From positions 1 through 64,000 of the forward strand of contig NZ_JAGEOK010000011.1 in the NCBI RefSeq assembly GCF_017573545.1: a stretch of DNA of 64,000 nt, read 5' to 3'. How positions within the stretch are numbered: position 1 is the first letter of the stretch; the number at the start of each line of letters is the position of its first letter. This DNA is from Actinomadura nitritigenes (GTDB lineage Bacteria; Actinomycetota; Actinomycetes; Streptosporangiales; Streptosporangiaceae). The position numbers and the translations under genes were made by a program. Shown here one piece after another: positions 34,201 to 42,931 of the stretch. Below the pieces are notes generated by a model. That model searched no databases and was not told where the DNA came from. It was given only the letters and a program-made list of their open reading frames with translations.

Positions 34201-35285
34201 CAGAAGACCACCACCGAGCGCAGCACGTCGCCGTGGTGCATCTTCTCGAACGCGGCCTCGACGCCGTCGAGCGCGATCGTCTCGGACACGAACGCGTCCA
34301 GGTCGAGGCGCCCCTGCAGGTACAGGTCGATGAGCATGGGGAAGTCGCGGGAGGGCAGGCAGTCGCCGTACCAGGACGACTTCAGCGACCCGCCGCGGCC
34401 GAACACGTCCAGCAGCGGCAGCTCCAGCCTCATCTCCGGGGTGGGGACGCCGACGAGCACGACGGTCCCGGCGAGGTCGCGGGCGTAGAACGCCTGCTTG
34501 TAGGTCTCGGGGCGGCCGACCGCGTCGATGACGACGTCCGCGCCGAACCCGCCGGTCAGCTCCTGCACGGACTCGACCACGTCGGCGCCCTCGGCGTGGA
34601 TCGTGTGGGTGGCGCCGAGCGAGGACGCGGTGGCGAGCTTGCGCTCGTCCAGGTCGATCGCGATGATCTTCGACGCGCCGGCCAGCCGCGCGCCCAGCAC
34701 CGCCGCCGCGCCGACGCCGCCGCACCCGATGACCGCGACCGAGTCGCCGCGCCCCACGTTCCCGGTGTTGATCGCCGCCCCGAGGCCGGCCATCACGCCG
34801 CAGCCCAGCAGCCCCGCCACCTCGGCCTTGGCGGCCGGGTCGACCTTGGTGCACTGCCCCGCGGCCACCAGCGTCTTGTCGGCGAACGCGCCGATGCCGA
34901 GCGCGGGGGACAGCTCCGTCCCGTCCTCGAGGGTCATCTTCTGGGCGGCGTTGTGGGTGTTGAAGCAGTACCAGGGGCGTCCGCGCAGGCACGCCCGGCA
35001 CTGCCCGCACACCGCGCGCCAGTTGAGGACGACGAAGTCGCCGGGCGCGACCTCGGTGACGCCCTCGCCGACCGACTCCACCACGCCCGCGGCCTCGTGC
35101 CCCAGCAGGAACGGGAACTCGTCGTTGATCCCGCCCTCGCGGTAGTGCAGGTCGGTGTGGCACACCCCGCACGCCTGCACCCGGACGACCGCCTCACCCG
35201 GACCCGGATCGGGGACGATGATCGTCTCGATCCGCACCGGCTCGCCCCGCCCGGGCGCGACGACCCCGCGTACCTGCTGCGCCAT
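34200..35285 (-). CDS. mscR: S-(hydroxymethyl)mycothiol dehydrogenase
   Basis: 361 residues, zinc-dependent class III-like alcohol dehydrogenase. The catalytic zinc region is ACGVCHTDLHYREGG with GHEAAGVVE. The structural zinc loop is CGQCRACLRGRPWYC. The NAD-binding motif is VAVIGCGGVGAAAVLGA. The SPALGIGAFADKTLVAAGQC stretch fits MscR/AdhE2, which oxidises S-(hydroxymethyl)mycothiol formed from formaldehyde and also reduces S-nitrosomycothiol. GAGAGG precedes the ATG, and a minus-strand -10 TATAGG lies at 35323-35328. It is the first gene of the two-gene detoxification operon. Confidence 0.92.
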   Translation of the reverse strand: MAQQVRGVVAPGRGEPVRIETIIVPDPGPGEAVVRVQACGVCHTDLHYREGGINDEFPFLLGHEAAGVVESVGEGVTEVAPGDFVVLNWRAVCGQCRACLRGRPWYCFNTHNAAQKMTLEDGTELSPALGIGAFADKTLVAAGQCTKVDPAAKAEVAGLLGCGVMAGLGAAINTGNVGRGDSVAVIGCGGVGAAAVLGARLAGASKIIAIDLDERKLATASSLGATHTIHAEGADVVESVQELTGGFGADVVIDAVGRPETYKQAFYARDLAGTVVLVGVPTPEMRLELPLLDVFGRGGSLKSSWYGDCLPSRDFPMLIDLYLQGRLDLDAFVSETIALDGVEAAFEKMHHGDVLRSVVVF

Positions 35286-35509
35286 ACTGCCGCCTCTCGT
35301 CGTGTTCGGTCCTTGCTCCGACCCTATAGACCCCGGTCCCGGCCTCACCGCGGGTCTTCTGCCGGACGGAACATCCGGGCACCCCCGCCAGAGGGAGGGC
35401 ACCGCCCCCGAGGTACCGGATGGAAGATCACCACTCGGCGCGATGCCCGTCCGGGCGCGCGGGCCGGAGGCTGGTGGCCGTTCGTTCCCCCAGCTGAAAG
35501 AGGACCGCC

Positions 35510-36766
35510 ATGACCCGCCGTTTGAAGATCGCCGCCGCGGGCGCCGCCGGGGCCGCGATCATCGCCGCCGGCGCCGTGCCCGCCCTGGCCGGGGAGGGGG
35601 CGAAGGACCGCCCGGCCGTGACGCACCAGCAGGCCGCCGCGCGCGGGCAGCTGATCTCCGCGCGCTACCTCGGCACCAGGTCCGCCGACGAGGTGCGCGC
35701 GTGGCTGGCGACCGAGGGCTTCGACGCCTCGTCCGTCCGCTACGGCGTGGACTCCTACCGCCTCATCTACCGGACGGTCGACGCGCGCGGCCGCGCGACG
35801 GTCGCCAGCGGCCTGTTCGTGCTCCCGCGCAACGGCGAGCGGAAGCTGCGCACGGTCTCCTACACGCACGGCACCACCAGCTACATCGCGGACGCGCCGT
35901 CGATGGCGCAGGACGTGTGGGGCCCGGGGCCCGCCGTCACCTACGGCGCCGCCGGGTTCGCCGCCGCCGCGCCCGACTTCCTCGGCCTCGGCGAGGGACC
36001 GGGCGTCCACCCGTGGAAGGACGTGCCGACCGAGACGTCGGCGTCGCTGGACATGCTCCGCGCCGCCCGGCAGTTCACCCTGCGCGAGCACCGGGCGCTG
36101 GACGGCCGGGTCCTCGTCACCGGGTTCTCGCAGGGCGCCTCGTCCGCGCTCGGTCTCGCCAGGGCGCTGCAGGACGGCGCCGATCCGCACTTCCGGCTCC
36201 GCGCCGTCGCCCCCATCAGCGGCGGGTACGACTTCGGCGGCGCCGAGCTGCCAGCCCTCCTGGACGGGACGGTCGACCCGAAGACGTCCGTCGCGTACCT
36301 CTCCTACCTGCTCACCTCGTGGAACCGCATCCACGGGGGCATCTACGAGCAGCCGTCCGACATCTTCAAGGAGCCGTACGCGAGCCATGTCGAGAAGTAC
36401 TTCGACGGCACCACGCCCGGCCAGGTGATGCTGAAGGGACTGCCCGGCACCCTCGGCGAGCTGCTCACCCCGCGCGGCTTCGAGGTGCTGCGCCACCCGT
36501 CCGGGACGCTCGCCGAGGCCCTGCGGGTGGACGGCGAGGTCTGCACGGCGTGGACCCCGCGCGTCCCGGTCCGGCTCTACAAGATCACCAACGACGACCA
36601 GGCGGTGACCGCGAACACCGACCACTGCGCCGCCGCGTTCCGCGCCCGGGGCGTCGACGTGCCGGTCGTCGACGTCGGCGACAAGGTCTACGGCGGCTCC
36701 CGGCACCTCGGGTCGAACATCGCGGGCACGGCACTCGCCGTCCGCTGGTTCGGCGGGCTCCGCTGA
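35510..36766 (+). CDS. Secreted lipase/alpha-beta hydrolase
   Basis: 418 residues. A Sec signal peptide (RRLKIAAAGAAGAAIIAAGA, then VPALAGEG) probably ends near residue 28. The alpha/beta-hydrolase nucleophile motif GxSxG is VTGFSQGASSALGLA. The preceding YTHGTTSYIADAP and PDFLGLGEGPGVHPW match secretory lipases of the LIP/triacylglycerol lipase-like group. A late Asp/His region (ITNDDQAVTANTDHCAAA, then GSRHLGSN) should complete the triad. GAGGA precedes the ATG. It is extracellular esterase or lipase; the substrate is unknown. The 224-nt gap before it holds the divergent mscR promoter. Confidence 0.85.
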   Translation: MTRRLKIAAAGAAGAAIIAAGAVPALAGEGAKDRPAVTHQQAAARGQLISARYLGTRSADEVRAWLATEGFDASSVRYGVDSYRLIYRTVDARGRATVASGLFVLPRNGERKLRTVSYTHGTTSYIADAPSMAQDVWGPGPAVTYGAAGFAAAAPDFLGLGEGPGVHPWKDVPTETSASLDMLRAARQFTLREHRALDGRVLVTGFSQGASSALGLARALQDGADPHFRLRAVAPISGGYDFGGAELPALLDGTVDPKTSVAYLSYLLTSWNRIHGGIYEQPSDIFKEPYASHVEKYFDGTTPGQVMLKGLPGTLGELLTPRGFEVLRHPSGTLAEALRVDGEVCTAWTPRVPVRLYKITNDDQAVTANTDHCAAAFRARGVDVPVVDVGDKVYGGSRHLGSNIAGTALAVRWFGGLR

Positions 36767-36775
36767 GCGGCGCGC

Positions 36776-37306
36776 TCAGCCGAACCGGATCGTCCGGAGC
36801 CGGTCGGCGGCCTCCCGGTCCAGCACCGTCACCCCGGCCGCGGGCGGGAGGGCGCCGCCGCGGGCGCGCTCGATGAGCGGCACCCAGCGCCGGCAGTGCC
36901 GCGCGAACGTGACGCCGGTGACGGCGCGCCCGCGCGCGAACTGCCCGGCCCGCGCCGTGGCCGGGTCGACGTCGATGAGGATCAGGTGGAGCCGGCCGCC
37001 CCGGCGGCGCGCCAGCCAGGCGAAGCAGTACAGGATGTGCGGCCAGGTGCCGCGCGTGTGGGCGACGACCCCGTGGCCGGCCAGCACCGCCCGCCCGATC
37101 CGCCAGACGTGGGTGACGTGGACGAGCGGTGTGCGCAGCCGCACCGGCAGCGGGCGCAGGAAGCGCGCCCACCAGTTGCGGGACTGCCGCGAGTCGATGA
37201 TCCGGACGTCGCCTGCGGGCACCGGCGCGGTCTCCTCGCCGCTCAGCCCGTACAGCCGGTTCAGCAGGGTGCTCTTGCCCGCCCCTGGGAGCCCGGCGAG
37301 CAGCAC
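36776..37306 (-). CDS. P-loop NTPase/kinase-like protein, start uncertain
   Basis: 176 residues from GTG 37306. Walker A lies almost at the N-terminus (LLAGLPGAGKSTLLNRLYG), with a Walker B-like LHLILIDVDPATA. It resembles small AAA/zeta-toxin-like kinases (VVAHTRGTWPHILYCFAWLA, LDREAADRLRTIRFG at the end). The frame stays open for about 30 codons upstream (RIIDDTEPGSALRYPRGSL) without ATG, GTG or TTG; an ATC at 37357 has GGAG 6 nt upstream. A rare start codon is possible. Substrate unknown. It is convergent with the lipase gene. Confidence 0.7.
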   Translation of the reverse strand: MLLAGLPGAGKSTLLNRLYGLSGEETAPVPAGDVRIIDSRQSRNWWARFLRPLPVRLRTPLVHVTHVWRIGRAVLAGHGVVAHTRGTWPHILYCFAWLARRRGGRLHLILIDVDPATARAGQFARGRAVTGVTFARHCRRWVPLIERARGGALPPAAGVTVLDREAADRLRTIRFG

Positions 37307-37491
37307 CAGCGAGCCCCGCGGGTAGCGCAGGGCGGAGCCCGGTTCCGTGTCGTCGATGATGCGCTCCTGGTGTCGGCCCCCGGATCGGTGCGGATGTGGT
37401 CGTCAGAACGAACACTCCGCACCGCTGGTTCCGGCGGCCGGCGCACCGGGACCCGCCGCGGACGTCGCGGCGGGCCTTCAGGAGGGCCGGG

Positions 37492-38157
37492 TCACCAGCC
37501 GCGCGAGCGCCACTCCGGCAGCGACGGGCGCTCCCGGCCGAGCGTGGAGTCCTTGCCGTGGCCCGGGTAGAACCAGGTGGCGTCCGGGAGCCGGTCGAAG
37601 ACCCGCTCCTCGACGTCCGCGAACAGCTGCTTGAACAGCGTCGGGTCGCCCCAGGTGTTGCCGACGCCGCCCGGGAACAGGCTGTCGCCGGTGAACAGGT
37701 GCGGGCGGTCGGCCAGCTCGCCGCCCGCGTCGTACAGCAGCGCGATCGAGCCCGGCGTGTGGCCGCGCAGGTGGATGACCTCCAGCGCCGCCCGCCCGAC
37801 GCGGACGGTGGCGCCGTTCTCGACGGGTTCGGAGACCGGCTCGGGCAGCGCCTCCGCGTCGTGCGGGTGCGCGACGACCGGCGCGCCCGTGGCCCGCACG
37901 ACCTCGCTCAGCGCCGTCCAGTGGTCCTCGTGGCGGTGGGTGGTGACGATCCGCGCGAGGGGCCCGTCGCCGATCAGCTCCAGCAGCCGCGGCGCCTCGT
38001 TGGCCGCGTCGATCAGCAGCTGCTCGCCGGTCGCGGTGCAGCGCAGGATGTAGGCGTTGTTGTCGTACGGCCCGACCGCCACCTTGGTGACCGTCAGGCC
38101 CGGTAGCTCCCGGACGTCGGGGCGGCCGCCCGCCTCGACGTTCCCCGTGTAGGTCAT
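37492..38157 (-). CDS. MBL-fold metallo-hydrolase (glyoxalase II-like)
   Basis: 221 residues. Zinc motif is TTHRHEDHWTAL (H74/H76/D78/H79), with later ligands in LRGHTPGSIALLY, FTGDSLFPGGVGNTW and YPGHGKDSTLG. This is the glyoxalase II-like branch acting on thioesters. ATG 38157 has GGGAGGA 7 nt upstream, excluding the longer frame. It is divergent from the membrane-STAND operon, with a strong palindrome (38261-38284) in the shared gap. Confidence 0.87.
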   Translation of the reverse strand: MTYTGNVEAGGRPDVRELPGLTVTKVAVGPYDNNAYILRCTATGEQLLIDAANEAPRLLELIGDGPLARIVTTHRHEDHWTALSEVVRATGAPVVAHPHDAEALPEPVSEPVENGATVRVGRAALEVIHLRGHTPGSIALLYDAGGELADRPHLFTGDSLFPGGVGNTWGDPTLFKQLFADVEERVFDRLPDATWFYPGHGKDSTLGRERPSLPEWRSRGW

Positions 38158-38260
38158 GGGCGAGTCCTCCCATCGGCGGTACGCGCCGTCGGTGGTGCGC
38201 CCCGGTGGTGGTGCGCGCAGACCATCTTCCCCCATCGGGCGCCGCCCGGTGCGCCCGGCC

Positions 38261-38284
38261 CGGATGAGTCACGGGACTCATCCG
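38261..38284. promoter_or_regulatory. Perfect 10-bp palindrome, candidate operator
   Basis: CGGATGAGTC (38261-38270) and GACTCATCCG (38275-38284) are exact inverted repeats around a 4-bp spacer. The site lies in a divergent gap, so an operator is more likely than a terminator. Its inner ATGAGTC...GACTCAT matches the operator pair at 45823-45864, apart from spacer length. Confidence 0.5.
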
Positions 38285-38328
38285 AACCGTGCGCCCGGCG
38301 ACGGACGTTTCCGCCTTGCCGTCCCACC

Positions 38329-38865
38329 ATGGTCATTGGAAGATCAGGATCGACCCGTGAGGACGGTGCCGCGTTGATCACCGCATCCCGTCCCGGCCCG
38401 GACCGGGAACGCCCGGAGGAACTGCTCGGCCACGCCTGCGCGCTGGTCCGGCTCTGCGGCCGCGACGCCGCGATCGCCGCCGTGTTCCTCGCCCTCGTGC
38501 TGGTCGGCACCGTGAGCCGGCTGGCCGCCGGGCTCCCCGGCGCCGTCGCGCTCGCCCTGCTGCCGGTGCTGGCCGGCGCGTTCGCGGTCTCGGCCGGGTA
38601 CACGGTGCGGTCGCGGCGCACCCTCGTGTCGGTGCTCGGCGAGGTCCGCGGCCGCACCGGCGCGCCGGTCGACCCGTCCGCGCCGTGGACGCCGTTCGGC
38701 ACGGCGGCCGCGCTGGACGCCCGGGTCCGCGACGCCGAGCTGCGCCGGCTGCTGGGGGCGGCGCACCGCTGCGGCGAGCTGTCCTGGCTGGCGGTCGCCT
38801 GGTCGGCGGCGACCGCCGTGCTGTTCCTGTTCTGGTGGCTGGCGACGGCGATGGCGGGCGGGTGA
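38329..38865 (+). CDS. Membrane protein coupled to Crp-STAND regulator
   Basis: 178 residues. Two adjacent helices (DAAIAAVFLALVLVGTVSRL and VALALLPVLAGAFAVSAGYT) and a C-terminal helix (LAVAWSAATAVLFLFWWLAT) flank a cytoplasmic loop. No family recognised. The start is uncertain: ATG 38329 lacks an RBS, and TTG 38374 has GAGGA 10 nt upstream and would remove the first 15 residues. Its stop overlaps the next gene (GTGA), so the two are translated together, suggesting a membrane sensor or anchor for the giant regulator. Confidence 0.68.
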   Translation: MVIGRSGSTREDGAALITASRPGPDRERPEELLGHACALVRLCGRDAAIAAVFLALVLVGTVSRLAAGLPGAVALALLPVLAGAFAVSAGYTVRSRRTLVSVLGEVRGRTGAPVDPSAPWTPFGTAAALDARVRDAELRRLLGAAHRCGELSWLAVAWSAATAVLFLFWWLATAMAGG

Positions 38866-41800
38866 CCGGGGTGATCGACCACGACGTCCGGCCGGGCAGC
38901 TTCTGGGAGCGGCTCGGCCCGGACGACCGGCAGGCGCTGCGGGCGATGGGGCGGCGCACCAGCATCCCGCCCGGCGGGACGCTGTGCCATCAGGGGGTCA
39001 CCGCCGCGTCGGTGTGGGTGGTGTTCAAGGCGGCGCCGCGGGCGGCGAGCAACGCCGTCGCCAAGGAGTTCGTCGACTCCAGCGAGGGCGACGAGTCGAT
39101 CATCGACCTGTTCGGGTCGGGCGACCTGGTCGGCGCGCTCGGCGCGTGGGGGCACCCCGAGCGCGGCACCGTCGCGGCGCTCGACCACGTCGAGGCCCTG
39201 CGCGTGGACCGGCGCAGGTTCCGCGGCCTGCTCGCCGCGAACCCGCAGGTCGCCGAGGCGATGATGCACGCGGTGTCGGAGAGCGTCGGGTACGGCGGGC
39301 GGCGCCACGCGGTGCGGGCCGCCGAGCACCCGCAGCGCCTCGCCTACCACCTGCTGGAGCTGGCGCACCGGTTCGGCGTGCGCACCGCGCGCGGGACGGA
39401 GATCCCGCTGCGGCTCAGCCAGGCGGAGCTGGCGAACTGGGCCGGGATCTCCCGCGAGACGCTGGTGCGCTGGTTCCGGCTGTGGCGGCAGAAGGGCATC
39501 ATCGACCGCCGGCCGCGGCCGCTGACCGTCCTCGACCCCGAGAAGCTGCGCCGCGCCGCCAGCCCGTGGGGCGACGAGTGGCCGGCGGCCGAGGCGGAGC
39601 CGGACGCCCCGGCGGTCGCCCCGCCGGTCCGCCCGGAGCCGGACGAGCCCGCCGGGCTGGCCGCCCGGACGCCGGCCGGGCTGGACGCGTCCCGCGGGAA
39701 GCCGCCGGTGCGCCTGCCCGCCGACAACCCGTTCTTCGCCGGCCGGGCGGTCAGCCTCGGCAAGCTGGACCTGCTCGTCGCGCAGGCCGAGTGGCCGCGC
39801 GCCGTGGTCGTCCAGGGGATGGCGGGGGTCGGCAAGACGACGCTCGCGCTGCACTGGGCGCACCGTGTCGTGGACCGGTTCTCCGACGGGGTGGTGTTCG
39901 CGGACCTGCGCGGGACGACCCGCAGCCCCGTCACGCCCGCCGAGGCGATGGGGCAGGTGCTGCGCGCCGCCGGCGTGCCCGGCGACCACGTGCGCAGCAC
40001 CGAGGCGGAGCTGGCTGCGCAGTGCCGGTCGCTGCTCGCCGACCGGCGGATGCTGCTGATCCTCGACGACGCGGCGCGGCCGGAGCAGATCAGGCCGCTG
40101 GTCGGGGCGATGGCGTCCGGGCTGGCCGTGGTGACGAGCCGGCGGCGGCTGCCCGCGCTGCTGGAGGGCGCCGACGTCCGCACCCTGGAGCTCCGGGAGA
40201 TGGTCACGCAGGAGGCCGTGGACCTCATCTCCAACGTGCTCGGCCCGGCCGACGCCCGCGTCCGCGAGGAGCGCAGGGCGGTGGCCCGGCTCGCCCGCGA
40301 GTGCGGGCACCTGCCGCTGGCGCTGTCGGTCATGGCCGGCCGGCTGGCGGAGAACCCCGGCGAGTCCATCGCCGGGACCGTTCGGGAACTGGCCGAGAGC
40401 GACGCGCAGGCCGCCTCGTCCTACGGGCCGCCCCTGCCCGGTGCCCCGGACGAACCGCCGCCGGACGGGCCGGGACGGGCCGCGGCGGGGCCCGGCGGCC
40501 CGGAGGCCGGGGGCGTCGGGCTGACCGGGATCGAGCTGCACGAGGGGCCGGGGCACGGCCCCGCCGGCCCCGGGCTGCGGGGCGTGCTCGACCCGACGTT
40601 CGACGTCGCGTACCGCAGCCTGCGCCGCGACCACCGGGAGGCGTTCCGGGTGCTGGGCCTCGTCGCGGGCCCCGACTTCACCCCGGCCGCCCTCGCCGCG
40701 TTGCGGGACCGGACCGCGGACGAGGCGCGCGAATGCCTGGAGGCCCTGCGGCAGGCGTACCTCGTGCACGACGTCGCGCCCGGGCGGTACCGGATGCACG
40801 ACCTGCTGCGCGACTTCGCCCGGGACCGGGGGCTGGCCGAGGACGCCGACAGCGACCGGCTCGCCGCGCAGCGCCGGCTGCTCGCCGGGTACCTCGCCGA
40901 AGCGCGCGCGGCGGGCGACGCGCTGGCCGGACGGCGCCGTCCCGCCGTCCGGCGGGACCGGCGGCCGGACGGGGCGCGGGGGCGCCCGTCCGGGTCGCCC
41001 GGACCGGGCGCGGCGACGGCGGCGGGGGCGGAGCGGGCGGTGGCGCTGGCGTGGTTCGAGGCCGAGCGGCGCAACCTGGTCGCCGCCGTGCACCAGGCGG
41101 CCCGCCTCGGCCTGCACCGCACCTGCTGGGAGCTGGCGGACGCGCTGTTCGACTTCCAGGAGTTCCGCCGCTACAGCGAGGACAACATCGCCGTCCACCA
41201 GGCGGGCCTGCACGCGGCCCGCACCGAGGAGGACTGGGCGGCCGCCGCCGTCATGCTGCACAACCTCGCGGTGGCGCACTTCGAGGCGGGCGGCTCCGTC
41301 CAGGCGATCGGGTACGGGGAGGACGCGCGGCGCGCGTTCCGGACCGTCGAGCCGCCCGACCGCTACGGCGAGGCGGCCGCGCTCGCCGCGCTCGCCGACG
41401 TGCACGTGGCGCTCGGCCGGTACCTCACGGCGATCGAGCACGCGCGCCGGTCGCTGGACGTCCACCGGGAGATGGACGACCGCGGCGGCCTCGCGAAGGA
41501 CCACGACACGCTGGCGCGCGCGCGTCTCGGGCTCGGCGACTACGAGGCGGCGCTGGAGCACGCGGGGGAGGCGCTGAAGGTGCGCCGCCGGATCGGCGAC
41601 CAGCCCGGGGTCGCGGAGACGCTGCTGACCCTCGCGCAGGTCCACCGCCGGCTCGGGAACGTCCACGAGGCGGTCTCGCACGCGCTGGAGGCGCTCTACA
41701 TCCGCCAGGACATGGCGGACGGCCACGGCGCCGCGCAGGCGCTCACCGAGCTGGCGCGGATGAACGCCTCGCTGGGGCTGCGCGAGATGGCGCTGCGGGA

Positions 41801-42821
41801 CGCCGAGCAGGCGCTGCGGACCTACCAGGCGCTGGGAGCCCGCCACGGGGAGGCGCGCGCGCTGACCACCCTGGGCATGCTGACGTGCGACGCCGCCCGG
41901 TACCCGGAGGCGTTCACCTACTGCGGGCAGGCGCTGCGCCTGCACCGCGACACCGGCGACCGGCACGGCGAGGCCGAGACCGTCGCGCAGATCGGCATCG
42001 TCCACTGGCGGCTCGGCCGCTACCGCGAGGCCCGCGAGCACCTGCTGCGCGCCCTGGAGATCCGCCGCGAGATCGGCGACCAGCACGGCGAGGCGCACGA
42101 CCTGGAGCACCTGTCGGTGGTCATGCGCCGGCTCGGCCGCCCCCAGGAGGCGTTCGTCCTCGGCCTGGAGGCGCTCGACCTGTGGCACGGGCTCGGCGCG
42201 CAGAGCGGCCTGGCCGGGACCCTCGGCAGCCTCGCCCGCACCTACCTGCGGCTGGGCCTGCCCGAGGACGCCGAGCGCGCCGCCGGGCAGGCGCTGCGGA
42301 TCCGGCGGGCCGGCGGCGACTGGTACGGCATGGGCGTCGGCATGGACACCTTCGCCGCCGTGCTGCGCCGCAGCGGACGCCCCGAGGAGGCGCTGGAGAT
42401 GGAGCTGGAGGCGCTGCGCGTCCTCGGCGAGGTCGGCGACCGGCACAGCGAGGCGACCGCGCTGGTCCACCTCGCCGCCATCCACCTGGACCTCGGCCGC
42501 GCCGCCGAGGCCCGCTCGACCGGGGCGCGGGCGCTGCGGGCGGCCACCGAGGTCGGCGACGCGCGGGAGCAGGCGTACGCGCTGCACGCCATGGCCCGCG
42601 CGTGCCAGCTGCTCGGCGAGCACGCGCCCGCCTGCGAGCACTTCGAGGCCGAGATGGCGATCCGCCGCGACATGGACGATCATGGTGGCCGGCGGGCCGC
42701 GCTCGAGCTGCAGGCGCAGTCGCGGAAGGCGCTCGGCGACGAGGCCGGCGCGGCCGACTGCGCCCGGCGCATCGCCGCGCTGGACAAGTGGCTCGCCTCG
42801 GACAGGTCGCTTGACATGTGA
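38862..42821 (+). CDS. Crp/Fnr-NB-ARC-TPR fusion regulator (STAND ATPase)
   Basis: 1319 residues from GTG 38862 (GTG 38871 also possible). Residues about 12-140 are a cNMP-binding-like barrel (IPPGGTLCHQG, GSGDLVGALGAWG, RGTVAALDHVEALRVDRRRF). Residues about 180-225 are a Crp-type HTH (LSQAELANWAGISRETLVRW). Residues about 300-520 are an NB-ARC ATPase with Walker A QGMAGVGKTTL, Walker B LLILDDAA and GHLPLALSVMAG. Residues about 725-1305 are a dozen or so ~40-residue TPRs (ARLGLGDYEAALEHAGEALK). STAND regulators such as AfsR carry other DNA-binding heads; a Crp head is unusual. It probably links a nucleotide signal and a TPR-sensed ligand to transcription. Confidence 0.87.
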   Translation: MTGVIDHDVRPGSFWERLGPDDRQALRAMGRRTSIPPGGTLCHQGVTAASVWVVFKAAPRAASNAVAKEFVDSSEGDESIIDLFGSGDLVGALGAWGHPERGTVAALDHVEALRVDRRRFRGLLAANPQVAEAMMHAVSESVGYGGRRHAVRAAEHPQRLAYHLLELAHRFGVRTARGTEIPLRLSQAELANWAGISRETLVRWFRLWRQKGIIDRRPRPLTVLDPEKLRRAASPWGDEWPAAEAEPDAPAVAPPVRPEPDEPAGLAARTPAGLDASRGKPPVRLPADNPFFAGRAVSLGKLDLLVAQAEWPRAVVVQGMAGVGKTTLALHWAHRVVDRFSDGVVFADLRGTTRSPVTPAEAMGQVLRAAGVPGDHVRSTEAELAAQCRSLLADRRMLLILDDAARPEQIRPLVGAMASGLAVVTSRRRLPALLEGADVRTLELREMVTQEAVDLISNVLGPADARVREERRAVARLARECGHLPLALSVMAGRLAENPGESIAGTVRELAESDAQAASSYGPPLPGAPDEPPPDGPGRAAAGPGGPEAGGVGLTGIELHEGPGHGPAGPGLRGVLDPTFDVAYRSLRRDHREAFRVLGLVAGPDFTPAALAALRDRTADEARECLEALRQAYLVHDVAPGRYRMHDLLRDFARDRGLAEDADSDRLAAQRRLLAGYLAEARAAGDALAGRRRPAVRRDRRPDGARGRPSGSPGPGAATAAGAERAVALAWFEAERRNLVAAVHQAARLGLHRTCWELADALFDFQEFRRYSEDNIAVHQAGLHAARTEEDWAAAAVMLHNLAVAHFEAGGSVQAIGYGEDARRAFRTVEPPDRYGEAAALAALADVHVALGRYLTAIEHARRSLDVHREMDDRGGLAKDHDTLARARLGLGDYEAALEHAGEALKVRRRIGDQPGVAETLLTLAQVHRRLGNVHEAVSHALEALYIRQDMADGHGAAQALTELARMNASLGLREMALRDAEQALRTYQALGARHGEARALTTLGMLTCDAARYPEAFTYCGQALRLHRDTGDRHGEAETVAQIGIVHWRLGRYREAREHLLRALEIRREIGDQHGEAHDLEHLSVVMRRLGRPQEAFVLGLEALDLWHGLGAQSGLAGTLGSLARTYLRLGLPEDAERAAGQALRIRRAGGDWYGMGVGMDTFAAVLRRSGRPEEALEMELEALRVLGEVGDRHSEATALVHLAAIHLDLGRAAEARSTGARALRAATEVGDAREQAYALHAMARACQLLGEHAPACEHFEAEMAIRRDMDDHGGRRAALELQAQSRKALGDEAGAADCARRIAALDKWLASDRSLDM

Positions 42822-42931
42822 CGAACTACGCGGTCCATCGGCGTACCGCCGCGTTCACTGGATCCGGGCGCCCCCGTGAGGCGGGACCTCGCGGCGCGGG
42901 GAGCCCTGCCGGGTCGCGCGAGGAGGGCGAG

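Noticed and set aside
38154..42683. A 1509-codon open frame on the minus strand opposite the Crp-STAND gene
   Set aside because: Its translation is Arg/Pro/Gly/Ala-rich without any domain, while the plus strand encodes continuous known domains. Long antisense frames are expected at this GC content; the same applies to 11697-14645, 46153-50052 and 60709-63543.
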